This document shows positions 53,783-62,470 of a stretch of DNA of 64,000 nt, piece by piece (the stretch's first letter is position 1; every line of letters begins with the position of its first letter). The notes below the pieces were generated by a model, which was not told where the DNA came from, did no database searches, and worked only from the letters and a program-made list of their open reading frames with translations. The DNA lies in assembly GCF_000403135.1 (NCBI RefSeq), contig NZ_AQPN01000110.1:37597-101596 (forward strand). Reading direction: 5' to 3'. Position numbers and translations under genes: made by a program. Source of the stretch: Arcticibacter svalbardensis MN12-7 (GTDB lineage Bacteria; Bacteroidota; Bacteroidia; Sphingobacteriales; Sphingobacteriaceae).

Positions 53783-54721
53783 TTATTTATCCTGAGCCGT
53801 AATGACTTCCCCGTACATGCCAATTTTAAGGTAACCGTCATTTTTAACCCTGACTTTAAGCGCATACACTAAATTGGCCCGTTCATTTTTAGTCTGGATT
53901 GTTTTAGGGGTAAATTCAGACTTAGCAGCGATCCAGGAAATGACTCCTGAATAGTTTTTATACTCCTTATCCCCTTGATCAATACGAACACGTACTACCT
54001 GACCCAGTTTAATGCCAGCAAGCAGATCGCCTGTGATATAGGCCTTTAGGTACAGCGTTTCTAGATTTGCAATTTTGTATAGCGGTTTACCAATTGCAGC
54101 AAGTTCACCCTTCAGGATATAGGTAGTCAGCACCGTTCCGTTAATTGGATTTATAACCAGTCCCTTATCAATTTGCTCCTGATATTGTCGTGCACCAACT
54201 TCCAACGGGGCTCTTTCACTCAAGATACTGCGGTTCTGAGTAGAAGTATTGGAATTATATAACTTAAGTTGCTGACGCGTTACGCCAATTTGTTTTTGAA
54301 GCTGATCAATACCTGCATCCAGGTCATCCAGTTGCTTTTGTGTTGCCGCATCAGCTTCCACAAGGTTCTTTGTCCGGAGTCGTTCCCTTTGTTGCTGATT
54401 CAATTGTGATTGCTGCACCAAAAGTTGTCGTTTTACTACTTCTGCTTGTTGCTCCGGATTGCTTGTTTTTTCCTGCAAAGAATGAATTGTCGCTTCAGCT
54501 TGCTCTTTTTGAAGTTTAACCAGGGTTACATCGATCTGTCCCACTAAACTGTCTTTCTTCAGTATGGAGCCTTCCTTGATGTTAAAAGATTCCAGCAAGC
54601 CATTCTGTTGAGCGGAAACTATCACCTCATCCGATTCAAAATTACCGGAAGCGACATAATCATGCTTATTGGAACATGATACGAATAGTAAGCAACACAG
54701 TGATATATAGAGCTGTTTCAT
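53783..54721 (-). CDS. HlyD/YbhG-type periplasmic adaptor lipoprotein
   Basis: 312 residues with a lipoprotein signal (Cys16 in LLFVSCSNKH). A barrel-sandwich hybrid domain (SGNFESDEVIVSAQQNGLLE, then LVINPINGTVLTTYILKGEL) encloses a long coiled-coil hairpin (about 65-165, QAEATIHSLQEKTSNP, QLLVQQSQLNQQQRERLRTK), followed by a beta-barrel domain. It links the inner-membrane permeases to the TolC protein encoded 2 nt upstream. The lipid anchor is a minor variant of the usual membrane helix. Confidence 0.92.
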   Translation of the reverse strand: MKQLYISLCCLLFVSCSNKHDYVASGNFESDEVIVSAQQNGLLESFNIKEGSILKKDSLVGQIDVTLVKLQKEQAEATIHSLQEKTSNPEQQAEVVKRQLLVQQSQLNQQQRERLRTKNLVEADAATQKQLDDLDAGIDQLQKQIGVTRQQLKLYNSNTSTQNRSILSERAPLEVGARQYQEQIDKGLVINPINGTVLTTYILKGELAAIGKPLYKIANLETLYLKAYITGDLLAGIKLGQVVRVRIDQGDKEYKNYSGVISWIAAKSEFTPKTIQTKNERANLVYALKVRVKNDGYLKIGMYGEVITAQDK

Positions 54722-54723
54722 AA

Positions 54724-55989
54724 TTAATTTCCTGAAGTATATAGATAGTTGTATTGAGATTGCAATAGTTGAATAGTATGAAGTATCAATGTCTGACGGG
54801 CACTATTCTCTGCGTTAAGCTGAGAAATATAATCCCGCATGGTAATCACCCCGTTTTCCTGTTGTGCCTGAGCCGCTTTCTTGATAGATGCACGAAGTTC
54901 AATAACTTTTCTATCCTGCTCAATGAGGGCTTTAAATTTGAGTATTTCGTTTGTTTGCCGGGTTAAATTTATTGTGGTGTTCTGCAGGAAACTTTCCCTT
55001 TCGACCTCAATGGACAGCCTATTTAAATTTACTATTTTCTTATTGTCTTTTAATGTGTAAAGGCTGCCGAATGCCCAGTTTAATCTAACGCCTGTAATGT
55101 ACCAGGGGCCAAATTCATTCTTGATAAAGTTTAATGTTGGCCGTCCATACCCTCCCTGAAAAAAGGCACTCAGCTTTGGTAAGTAATCCGTCTGCAGCTT
55201 TTGCTCGTCTATGGCATATATCTTCTTTTGTAAGTCGTATAGTTTCAGTTCGGGTCTATTGATAGTAGGCGGACTGCTTAGTGGTTTAGGAACTATTAAC
55301 TCAGAGGGGCTTGTAATCGTACTCCCTGTCAGGATAGAAAGCATCTCTAAATTAGCCTGCGACTGCGTCCGGATCTCAATATTCGTCATTTCAGCCTGAA
55401 CTAGTTCAGCCTTTAACTCATCCATATTGCTTCTAAAAGAAGTGCCATTTTTAATCAATGCGCTTACCTTCGCTGCCGAACTATTCAGGTCACTTATTCT
55501 GATTGCATTTTGTTTCAGCTGTTCATCCAGGAGTAGAATGGAGAAGTAAACCTGATTAATACGCTCCTTGACAGCTTGTAAGTTCACTTCCAGACTCTGT
55601 TGTTGAACCGCTTCATTCGCCCGTATAGCTGCTTTTTGATTGCGGGTATTCCCACCATCTAAAAGGTTCTGTGACACATCCGCTAAAATCTTATACTGAT
55701 CTTTGTCTAACGAAGGAAACGAAATGCCTGCACCCATAGTAGGAAAACTAACGGTTTCCGATTGGTAAGAAGCCTGTCCGCTGACATTCAATTGAGGAAG
55801 ATTCGTTTTTGAACTGTTCTGAAGCAAATATTTACTGTTCTGAAGAATCAATTCCCGCTTCTTAATTAAGGGATAATGCTCCTTTGCAAGCTGATAACAA
55901 ACTTCAATAGTAAAAGGAGCAGTAGATTGTGCCAGAAGATCTTTCATACTCATTGAGCAGAGCAAGATCAGAATCCATTTTAATTTCAT
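54724..55989 (-). CDS. TolC-family outer-membrane efflux protein
   Basis: 421 residues with a signal peptide (MKLKWILILLCSMSMKDLLA). Two repeats of the TolC fold are visible, with long helices rich in Q, N and A (LLQNSKYLLQNSSKTNLPQL, IRANEAVQQQSLEVNLQAVK, and IEQDRKVIELRASIKKAAQA). It forms the outer-membrane exit duct of the exporter. Its ATG overlaps the TetR stop codon (ATGA), so the two genes are translated together. E. coli YbhGFSR uses a separately encoded TolC; here the duct belongs to the operon. Confidence 0.92.
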   Translation of the reverse strand: MKLKWILILLCSMSMKDLLAQSTAPFTIEVCYQLAKEHYPLIKKRELILQNSKYLLQNSSKTNLPQLNVSGQASYQSETVSFPTMGAGISFPSLDKDQYKILADVSQNLLDGGNTRNQKAAIRANEAVQQQSLEVNLQAVKERINQVYFSILLLDEQLKQNAIRISDLNSSAAKVSALIKNGTSFRSNMDELKAELVQAEMTNIEIRTQSQANLEMLSILTGSTITSPSELIVPKPLSSPPTINRPELKLYDLQKKIYAIDEQKLQTDYLPKLSAFFQGGYGRPTLNFIKNEFGPWYITGVRLNWAFGSLYTLKDNKKIVNLNRLSIEVERESFLQNTTINLTRQTNEILKFKALIEQDRKVIELRASIKKAAQAQQENGVITMRDYISQLNAENSARQTLILHTIQLLQSQYNYLYTSGN

Positions 55990-56603
55990 AACTCCACTTC
56001 TAACATGCTTTTAATCCATTTGGGAATCAATACCTTACGTTCATTCATTAGCTTTTGAAAGATTTCCTTGTCTACAAGCCCTGCAGCAGTGAATACAGGC
56101 TGACCGATAAACGGAAAAACCACCATACCCAATAGACTCATTAAAAAATGTAAAGGATTGATATCCGGCTTCTTTAATTGAATTTGTTTAATCAAAGAAG
56201 AGTTGCGCAATAGGTTATCGGCTTTTGTTGAATGAATAAACTGTTCCGGATTATTTCTTACCTCACTAAAAACAAATAATGGTAGATCGGGATGCTCTAA
56301 AAGCAAATCAATATAATTGGTTACAATCAGCTCGATTTTTATTTCCAGAGCTAAACTGGTATCGTTTGCGATGGGGATGATGACGCCGAAAAGCTTTTGG
56401 ATCTTCTCTATCATGATGACATGAAACAGCTTTTCCTTACTTCTGAAATAATAATTTAGGAGCGCCAGATTAATACCAGATTCCTCAGCAATATCACGGG
56501 TTCGTGTTGCGGCGTAACCTTTTAAAGTAAAAACCTTTCTTGCTGCCTCCTTGATTTTCTCCTCTGCCGAAAGATCTAATTCCTCTTTTGTCTTCTTTGC
56601 CAT
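55986..56603 (-). CDS. TetR-family repressor of the exporter operon
   Basis: 205 residues from ATG 56603, with a GTG at 56612 also possible. HTH: KIKEAARKVFTLKGYAATRT, then RDIAEESGINLALLNYYFRS. The C-terminal ligand-binding domain is similar to CecR (YbiH), the regulator of E. coli ybhGFSR. A perfect 19-bp inverted repeat covers its own promoter, which makes autorepression with repression of the whole operon very likely. Confidence 0.92.
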   Translation of the reverse strand: MAKKTKEELDLSAEEKIKEAARKVFTLKGYAATRTRDIAEESGINLALLNYYFRSKEKLFHVIMIEKIQKLFGVIIPIANDTSLALEIKIELIVTNYIDLLLEHPDLPLFVFSEVRNNPEQFIHSTKADNLLRNSSLIKQIQLKKPDINPLHFLMSLLGMVVFPFIGQPVFTAAGLVDKEIFQKLMNERKVLIPKWIKSMLEVEL

Positions 56604-56624
56604 ACGGTGCACATCTTATAGAGA

Positions 56625-56677
56625 CAAAAATAACTAATATATTGATTTAATCAAGTGTTTAAATCAATATATTAGTT
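56625..56677 (-). promoter_or_regulatory. TetR operator: perfect 19-8-19 inverted repeat over the promoter
   Basis: The arms 56632-56650 and 56659-56677 are exact reverse complements around 8 nt. On the minus strand the -7 box TATTTTTG lies at 56625-56632 and a TTGA lies at 56651-56654, 18 nt away, as the -33 element. The inverted repeat therefore covers both promoter elements. A repressor bound there would block RNA polymerase. Confidence 0.75.
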
Positions 56678-56910
56678 TAACAAAGTGTAGAGGTGTTGAA
56701 GTTTTGGGTATGGTTTTACATAAGCATTACAAATCTCCAGAAGCTGTTTATATCTACATGAGAGCTGTCCAGATTGATTGTTAAGTAAGTTACCAGGGAA
56801 GATAAATAGATTCACTTATGCTATTGTGACCGGCTTCGCTATTTCAAAATTTATTAAAGAAAGCAAACGTGCTCCCTTTAATAAATGATTACCGTGCAAA
56901 CTTCAATTGA

Positions 56911-57546
56911 TTACCAGTCATCTTTTTTAACTGGTACCGTTGCCTTCGCCATATATCCTTTAACAGACAAAAGTGTTGAATCAGCAAACCTGCCTGCTTT
57001 AATTAGTATTGTTTTAGAGCTATACAATTGTGTTTTCTCTAAAGAAGTAAGGGTATTAAAAGAATAGGAATCGGGTATTTGTTCGTAATATCTCTCAATC
57101 GGACGTTTGGAAGAAGGAATGTACGATCCTCCAAAGCGAGCAGCAATGTTTTCTATCTGAAAGGGACTCATTATCAACCTGTATTTGCCATCTTTAATAG
57201 AGAATTCCATTTTTACATTTTGATAGTATTTTTTTGGAACCAATACGCCCAAAGTTTTAACGCTATAACTGTCTTCGGTAGATCCTTCAATGACAATCTT
57301 GCCGTTGTCCTTGTCCTGCAGTTTAATTACACCGGGTTGATCTTTAAAGGCTTCATTGATCCAGGATAATGCCCTGGAATATAGTTCGTCTTTAGACGCT
57401 TTTGGCACTTCCTGAATGATCGAATACGATAGTTTTTTATTGGCATCAAGAGGATAATCCTTCTTCTTGAAAGGAATATCAGTATCCTGTGCTTGTGCGA
57501 AATGGAAGAGTAAAAAGGTTAAGCTAAAAAAAAGTAGTTTTTTCAT
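56911..57546 (-). CDS. DUF4468 secreted protein with TBP-like fold
   Basis: 211 residues from ATG 57546 (MKKLLFFSLTFLLFHFAQAQ, a signal peptide cut near QAQ). DUF4468 follows (about 35-125: YSIIQEVPKASKDELYSRAL, GKIVIEGSTEDSY, KMEFSIKDGKYRLIMSPFQI). In Bacteroidota such proteins have a TATA-binding-protein-like fold. Their function is unknown. It is a single gene. Confidence 0.8.
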   Translation of the reverse strand: MKKLLFFSLTFLLFHFAQAQDTDIPFKKKDYPLDANKKLSYSIIQEVPKASKDELYSRALSWINEAFKDQPGVIKLQDKDNGKIVIEGSTEDSYSVKTLGVLVPKKYYQNVKMEFSIKDGKYRLIMSPFQIENIAARFGGSYIPSSKRPIERYYEQIPDSYSFNTLTSLEKTQLYSSKTILIKAGRFADSTLLSVKGYMAKATVPVKKDDW

Positions 57547-57710
57547 GATTAAAAAGAACAAAAAATAAGTGTATAGTTTTTATAGGGTAAAAACGGTATC
57601 CTCCAGTTCTTATTACACCAATGGAATATCATTTTATGCACAACCGTAAATTATACTGCTTATGACGTATGCTGGTGTCATTCTAAATACAAATTTTTTT
57701 AATTGCTAAA

Positions 57711-57718
57711 TAAATTTG
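57711..57718 (+). promoter_or_regulatory. Bacteroidota -7 box before the M13 peptidase gene
   Basis: TAAATTTG matches TAnnTTTG and lies 40 nt before the ATG at 57758. A clear TTTG -33 element was not seen, only a T-rich stretch at the right distance. Confidence 0.4.
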
Positions 57719-57757
57719 TAATTTCCCCGTTCAGTCTTTAAAATTATTCCATACAAT

Positions 57758-59791
57758 ATGCGAATTAAGAATATTTCTTATGTATCCATGGCAACGCTCC
57801 TGGTAGGCCTCACGGCATGTAATAAAGGAACTCAAAGCGGTTCCGAAAAATTTATAGAAACGGCGAGTTTAGACTCTTCTATAAATCCGGGTGATAATTT
57901 CTTTCAATATGTAAATGGTAAATGGATCGGAACAGCTAAAATTCCTTCTACACAAACCAGTACTGGTACTTTCGACGAACTGTACAACAAAACGAAAGAG
58001 AATATTAAAAGTTTACTCGAAGAGTCAGCTGCTTCAGAAGCAGTGAAGGGAACTCTCGAACAAAAGGTAGGTGATTTCTATGCCTCAGGTATGGATTCTG
58101 CTGCCATTGAAAAATTAGGTTATACCCCTATTAAGCCCTATCTGGACAAAATTAATGCCATCAAGACTCCACAGCAGGTTTTGCAGTTCGAAGCTGAAAT
58201 GGAGAAACAGCAATCTGCAATCTTCACGGGTCTTTATGTTGGTCCTGATGAGAAAAACAGCTCTACTAATATCCTTGCGCTGTATCAAACTGGTTTAGGT
58301 TTACCTGACCGCGATTATTATTTTAAAACAGACGCCGAGACCAAAGCAATTCAAAAAGCATATAAAGAATGTATTACTAAACTGTTTGTATTAATAGGTG
58401 ACAATCAGAGTACCGCAACCAAGAAATCGGAGGCTGTTTATGCTTTCGAAAAACAATTGGCAGAAAGTCATCGTACCAATGTAGAATTGCGCGATCCGCA
58501 GAAGAACTACAACAAATCAGCCGTTTCCGATCTGGATAAAACGATGCCTGTTTTAAAACCAAGTGCATATTTAGCCTTGATTGGTGTTAAAACAGATTCG
58601 GTAAATATAGGTCAGCCTGCCTATTACGCTAAAGTGAATGACTTGCTTAAAAGCACCCCTTTGGATATCTGGAAAGCCTATCTTGCCGCACATATCATCC
58701 GGAATGCTTCAATGGCATTAAGTACTCCATTCGAAAATGCTGACTTTGAATATACGAAAGTGCTTTCCGGTCAAAAACAAATTAAACCTCGCTGGGAACG
58801 TATCTACAGAAGTGCTGATGCTAATCTGGGTGAATTATTAGGTCAGCTTTATGTGAAAAAGCATTTCTCGGAAGATGCCAAAAGTAGAATGATGGAGCTG
58901 ATTGATAATCTGCAAAAAGCTTTTGATAGCCGCATCAGTAAGGTGGATTGGATGACCGATAGCACAAAGAAGGTAGCCAAAGAAAAACTGCATACTTTTA
59001 TTAAGAAAATCGGCTACCCTGAAAAATGGAAAGATTATAGTAAAGTTTCTATAGACCGTTCAAGGTACTTCGAGAACATTGTCGCTTGCGATAAAGTGGA
59101 ATTTGCTTACCAAATTAATAAAGTGGGCAAACCTGTTGATAAGACAGAATGGGGCATGACTCCTCCAACGATCAATGCCTACTATAACCCCACTATCAAC
59201 GAGATTGTATTCCCCGCCGGAATTCTACAATTTCCGTTCTTTGATCTTAATGCAGATGATGCAATTAATTATGGTGCTATAGGCATGGTAATTGGTCATG
59301 AAATGACCCATGGATTTGATGATCAGGGTTCTCAATATGACAAGACAGGTAATCTTAAAAACTGGTGGGCTGTATCAGATAACGTCAAGTTTAAGGCTAA
59401 GTCTAAACAGGTTATAGATCTGTATAGTAGTTTTACAGCAATCGATACGCTTCATATCAATGGTGCGTTAACAACTGGCGAGAATATGGCTGATATTGGT
59501 GGAATAGCTATTGCTTATGATGCCTTTAAGCTGACTAAACAAGGTCAGGATACAATAAAGATTGATGGTTTAACACCCGATCAACGTTTCTTTATATCTT
59601 TCGCTCGTGTATGGAAAGAGAAAAGAGAAGACAAATCATTACGTCTGCAGGTCAGTACCGATCCTCATTCACCAGCACAGTATCGTGTGAATGTACCACT
59701 GATGAACTTTACACCTTTCTATAATGCGTTTAACGTTAAAGAAGGCGAGAAGATGTTTTTACCAGTAGATAAGCGGATTAAAATTTGGTAA
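57758..59791 (+). CDS. M13-family metallopeptidase (neprilysin-like lipoprotein)
   Basis: 677 residues with a lipoprotein signal (Cys21 in LVGLTACNKG). The peptidase is of the neprilysin/PepO group. Zinc is bound by HEMTH (H514, E515, H518) and by E575 in GENMADIGG. The N-terminal half has DNFFQYVNGKWIG, the typical start of the M13 domain, and the C-terminal end has KMFLPVDKRIKIW. It should cut small peptides in the periplasm or at the surface. It is a single gene with its own terminator, shared with the convergent flavoprotein gene. Confidence 0.95.
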   Translation: MRIKNISYVSMATLLVGLTACNKGTQSGSEKFIETASLDSSINPGDNFFQYVNGKWIGTAKIPSTQTSTGTFDELYNKTKENIKSLLEESAASEAVKGTLEQKVGDFYASGMDSAAIEKLGYTPIKPYLDKINAIKTPQQVLQFEAEMEKQQSAIFTGLYVGPDEKNSSTNILALYQTGLGLPDRDYYFKTDAETKAIQKAYKECITKLFVLIGDNQSTATKKSEAVYAFEKQLAESHRTNVELRDPQKNYNKSAVSDLDKTMPVLKPSAYLALIGVKTDSVNIGQPAYYAKVNDLLKSTPLDIWKAYLAAHIIRNASMALSTPFENADFEYTKVLSGQKQIKPRWERIYRSADANLGELLGQLYVKKHFSEDAKSRMMELIDNLQKAFDSRISKVDWMTDSTKKVAKEKLHTFIKKIGYPEKWKDYSKVSIDRSRYFENIVACDKVEFAYQINKVGKPVDKTEWGMTPPTINAYYNPTINEIVFPAGILQFPFFDLNADDAINYGAIGMVIGHEMTHGFDDQGSQYDKTGNLKNWWAVSDNVKFKAKSKQVIDLYSSFTAIDTLHINGALTTGENMADIGGIAIAYDAFKLTKQGQDTIKIDGLTPDQRFFISFARVWKEKREDKSLRLQVSTDPHSPAQYRVNVPLMNFTPFYNAFNVKEGEKMFLPVDKRIKIW

Positions 59792-59813
59792 TCTACCAAA
59801 TTAATTAAAATAT

Positions 59814-59850
59814 AAGAGGTATTGGTTTTAAACCAGTACCTCTTTTTTTT
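59814..59850. terminator. Bidirectional terminator between convergent genes
   Basis: AGAGGTA at 59815-59821 pairs with TACCTCT at 59837-59843, and TTGGTTT pairs with AAACCAG inside. A run of T follows on the right and an A-rich stretch lies on the left. The right arm overlaps the last codons of the minus-strand flavoprotein gene. Confidence 0.8.
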
Positions 59851-61507
59851 GAAGAGAAATCTCATCCGAATAGCTTTTCCATAACAGGTATCCGCCAGAA
59901 AGATTAAACACACTGTCGAATCCGCTTTGCACCAGTATGCGTTGAGCTAAATACCCTCTCAAACCTTGCTGACAGAAAATATAAAGTGTTCTGTCACGAG
60001 GAATTTCATTCAGCCGATCCCTGATTTCATCCAGAGGAATCAATATCGATCCTGGTATTGTGCCGGCAGCGTGTTCTGCTAAGGTGCGCACATCCAGTAT
60101 AACAATGGATTCATCTGCATCGGCGATCTCTTCACATTGCATAATCTTTAACCGGCCTAAAAGTATGTTTTCTGCTACATAACCAGCCATATTAACCGGA
60201 TCTTTAGCTGATGAAAAGGGTGGGGCATAAGCATGTTCGATCTCCGTCAAATCAGTTATCGTTCCTTTGTTTTTAATGACGGTAGCTAGTAAATCCAGGC
60301 GTTTATCCACTCCCTCTTTCCCAATAACCTGTGCACTCAGCAATGTGCCATTATCAGGCGAAAAAGCAATTTGAATAGTCATACGCTTAGCTCCGGGATA
60401 ATAACCGGCATGCGAATTACTGTGAATCGTAGAAACAATATGTTCAATTCCTTGTGCCTTTAATTGTTTGGCTGCCATCCCTGCAACACCTATTGTTAAA
60501 TCAAATACTTTTACAATAGCGGTATTAATTGATCCTTTGTACGTGTGTTTATTGCCGAATACCAGGTTGTCTGCACAGATTCGTCCTTGTTTGTTGGCTG
60601 GTCCTGCTAAATAGGTAATCGTTGCCTGTCCGGATATAGGATTTGGGAATTCAATCGCATCCCCAACTGCATAAATATCAGGATCAGAAGTCTGCATATA
60701 TTCATTTACAAGGATACCTTTGGCATCACCTAATTTTAATCCGGCTTTTACTGCAAGAAATGTATCGGGTTTTACGCCTATAGAAAGGATCACCAGGTCT
60801 GCATCAATATCCGTTTCATCTTTGAGCTGTACCTTTAAACGAGCATCCGTTTTAATAAAGCCTTCTACAGCAGTATTCAGATAAAGATGGATTCCTTTAT
60901 CCCGTAAATGTTGCTGCGCTATTGCTGCTATAGGGAAATCCACGGGGGCAAGAATTTGATCTCCCATTTCTACCACTGTAACATCAATTCCTAGTTCATG
61001 GAAATTTTCAGCCATTTCAAGACCAATAAACCCGGCTCCCACAACAACTGCCTTCTTTACGTTAAACTGGCTGATATAATTTTTGATGTAATCGGTATCT
61101 GCCACATTGCGGACGGTAAAAATGCCTTCCATATTAATGCCCGGTAGCGGCGGACGAACGGGGAAAGCTCCAGGTGATAAAACTAACTTATCATAACTTT
61201 CCTGGTACGTTTTGCCAGTTTCAAGTTGAATAGCCGTAATCGTCTTTTGCTCAGCATTAATATCAGTTACTTCAGTACCGATCCTCACATCTACTTTAAA
61301 TCGTTGTGTAAAAGAAGTTGCTGTTTGTACAAATAATTTATTTCGGTCTTTTATAACATCACCAATATAATATGGAAGTCCGCAATTCGCATAAGAAATA
61401 TACTTTCCTTTTTCGAAGATCACTATTTCGGCATGCTCGTCCATTCTTCTTAATCGTGCGGCTGTGGTAGCACCGCCAGCTACAGCGCCTATAATTACAT
61501 ACTTCAT
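59828..61507 (-). CDS. CoA-disulfide-reductase-like flavoprotein fused to rhodanese
   Basis: 559 residues from ATG 61507. The FAD/NAD fold (YVIIGAVAGGATTAARLRRM, then VVVGAGFIGLEMAENFHELG, and IYAVGDAIEFPN) and the active-site cysteine C42 in ISYANCGLPYYIGD match CoA-disulfide reductase, which keeps CoA thiol groups reduced. The C-terminal about 100 residues are a rhodanese domain (VILDVRTLAEHAAGTIPG, then LYIFCQQGLRGYLA with its active cysteine). This fused form is common in Bacteroidota and is linked with sulfur transfer and NAD(P)H-dependent polysulfide reduction. Stress-related regulation is possible but not seen here. Confidence 0.92.
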   Translation of the reverse strand: MKYVIIGAVAGGATTAARLRRMDEHAEIVIFEKGKYISYANCGLPYYIGDVIKDRNKLFVQTATSFTQRFKVDVRIGTEVTDINAEQKTITAIQLETGKTYQESYDKLVLSPGAFPVRPPLPGINMEGIFTVRNVADTDYIKNYISQFNVKKAVVVGAGFIGLEMAENFHELGIDVTVVEMGDQILAPVDFPIAAIAQQHLRDKGIHLYLNTAVEGFIKTDARLKVQLKDETDIDADLVILSIGVKPDTFLAVKAGLKLGDAKGILVNEYMQTSDPDIYAVGDAIEFPNPISGQATITYLAGPANKQGRICADNLVFGNKHTYKGSINTAIVKVFDLTIGVAGMAAKQLKAQGIEHIVSTIHSNSHAGYYPGAKRMTIQIAFSPDNGTLLSAQVIGKEGVDKRLDLLATVIKNKGTITDLTEIEHAYAPPFSSAKDPVNMAGYVAENILLGRLKIMQCEEIADADESIVILDVRTLAEHAAGTIPGSILIPLDEIRDRLNEIPRDRTLYIFCQQGLRGYLAQRILVQSGFDSVFNLSGGYLLWKSYSDEISLQKKEVLV

Positions 61508-62137
61508 ATGGGTAATTTTTATAACTCGCACAAAAGACGGAAGTAAATCTTACATTGTATGTGCCTTATGTCACATTGGTTAATAAAAATTTTATATAGT
61601 AGAAGTTTATAAGATAAAATAAAAAGATCAAACAGTCTTTTCCCTACAAGTTCTTTATCATTTCTTTTCTAATATAGCCACTCAACAATTATATTTTTGT
61701 AAATGAATTCTGTTATGCTATAATTTTTAAATTTAAGTTTATTATCTATTAATTCAAGTGTATAGTATTGATCACTTGTTTCTTATCGGCTAACCAATAA
61801 ACGAATCTAAGCTCTTTCAAAAAGAATAAAGCTGCTAATGATGAAAGTAAATGGTATCTTTTCGATTCCTCAATTCATGTTCATTGGTGTTGCAGGTAAT
61901 GAGAAAGCGAAAGGTATGCTGATTAAGTTATCGGTTTGCAGCTGAGAACGGATCTAGAACAGCAAATATTTATTTTGTAAGGCTGTTACATTAGATTGTA
62001 TTTGTATCTATCAGGCTCCTGTATTTAAAAAACGATATATACCTGTTTTTTTGGATAAACACGTGTTTTAAAAGAAATTTTTGAGTCATGCAAAACTTTT
62101 AGCAAAGGAAATTATTTTGTAATTAAAATCATCTATT
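61508..62137. other. Long intergenic region
   Basis: About 630 nt without a clear gene. A 35-codon frame at 61838-61945 (MMKVNGIFSIPQFMFIGVAG) is protein-like but has no family. No terminator or RNA is recognised. Confidence 0.35.
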
Positions 62138-62401
62138 ATGAAATTAAATCTTTTAGCAGTTATTGCAATCACTAGTATGGCATTAGCAAGTTGTGGTTCT
62201 AGCAAGACAAATGATCAAAGTTCAGATTCTACCATGATGCAGGATTCCTCAATGGACACTACAGGTGGTACACCAACAATGACTGATTCCATAAGTTCAG
62301 ACAACAGTAGCACAACATCTGGATCGGGTTCCGCTACAGGTAATCCTTCACCTTCAGGAATGGATTCAATGAGCTCTGGAAGTTCTACTACGCCCAGATA
62401 A
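62138..62401 (+). CDS. Small Ser/Thr-rich lipoprotein
   Basis: 87 residues with a lipoprotein signal (Cys19 in ALASCGSS). The rest is low complexity, mainly Ser, Thr, Gly, Asp and Met, without a folded domain. It probably serves as a flexible surface or periplasmic tether, or is of unknown stress function. It is convergent with the MFS gene behind a terminator. Confidence 0.6.
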   Translation: MKLNLLAVIAITSMALASCGSSKTNDQSSDSTMMQDSSMDTTGGTPTMTDSISSDNSSTTSGSGSATGNPSPSGMDSMSSGSSTTPR

Positions 62402-62406
62402 AGGGA

Positions 62407-62446
62407 AAGAAATGGGTGTGACTATTTTAGCTTGCACCTATTTCTT
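62407..62446. terminator. Hairpin between lipoprotein and MFS genes
   Basis: AAGAAATGGGTG at 62407-62418 pairs with CACCTATTTCTT at 62435-62446 over 12 bp with one G-T pair and a 16-nt loop. It can serve both converging transcripts. Confidence 0.65.
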
Positions 62447-62470
62447 CATTTATAGTACTGCTCAGTTTAT

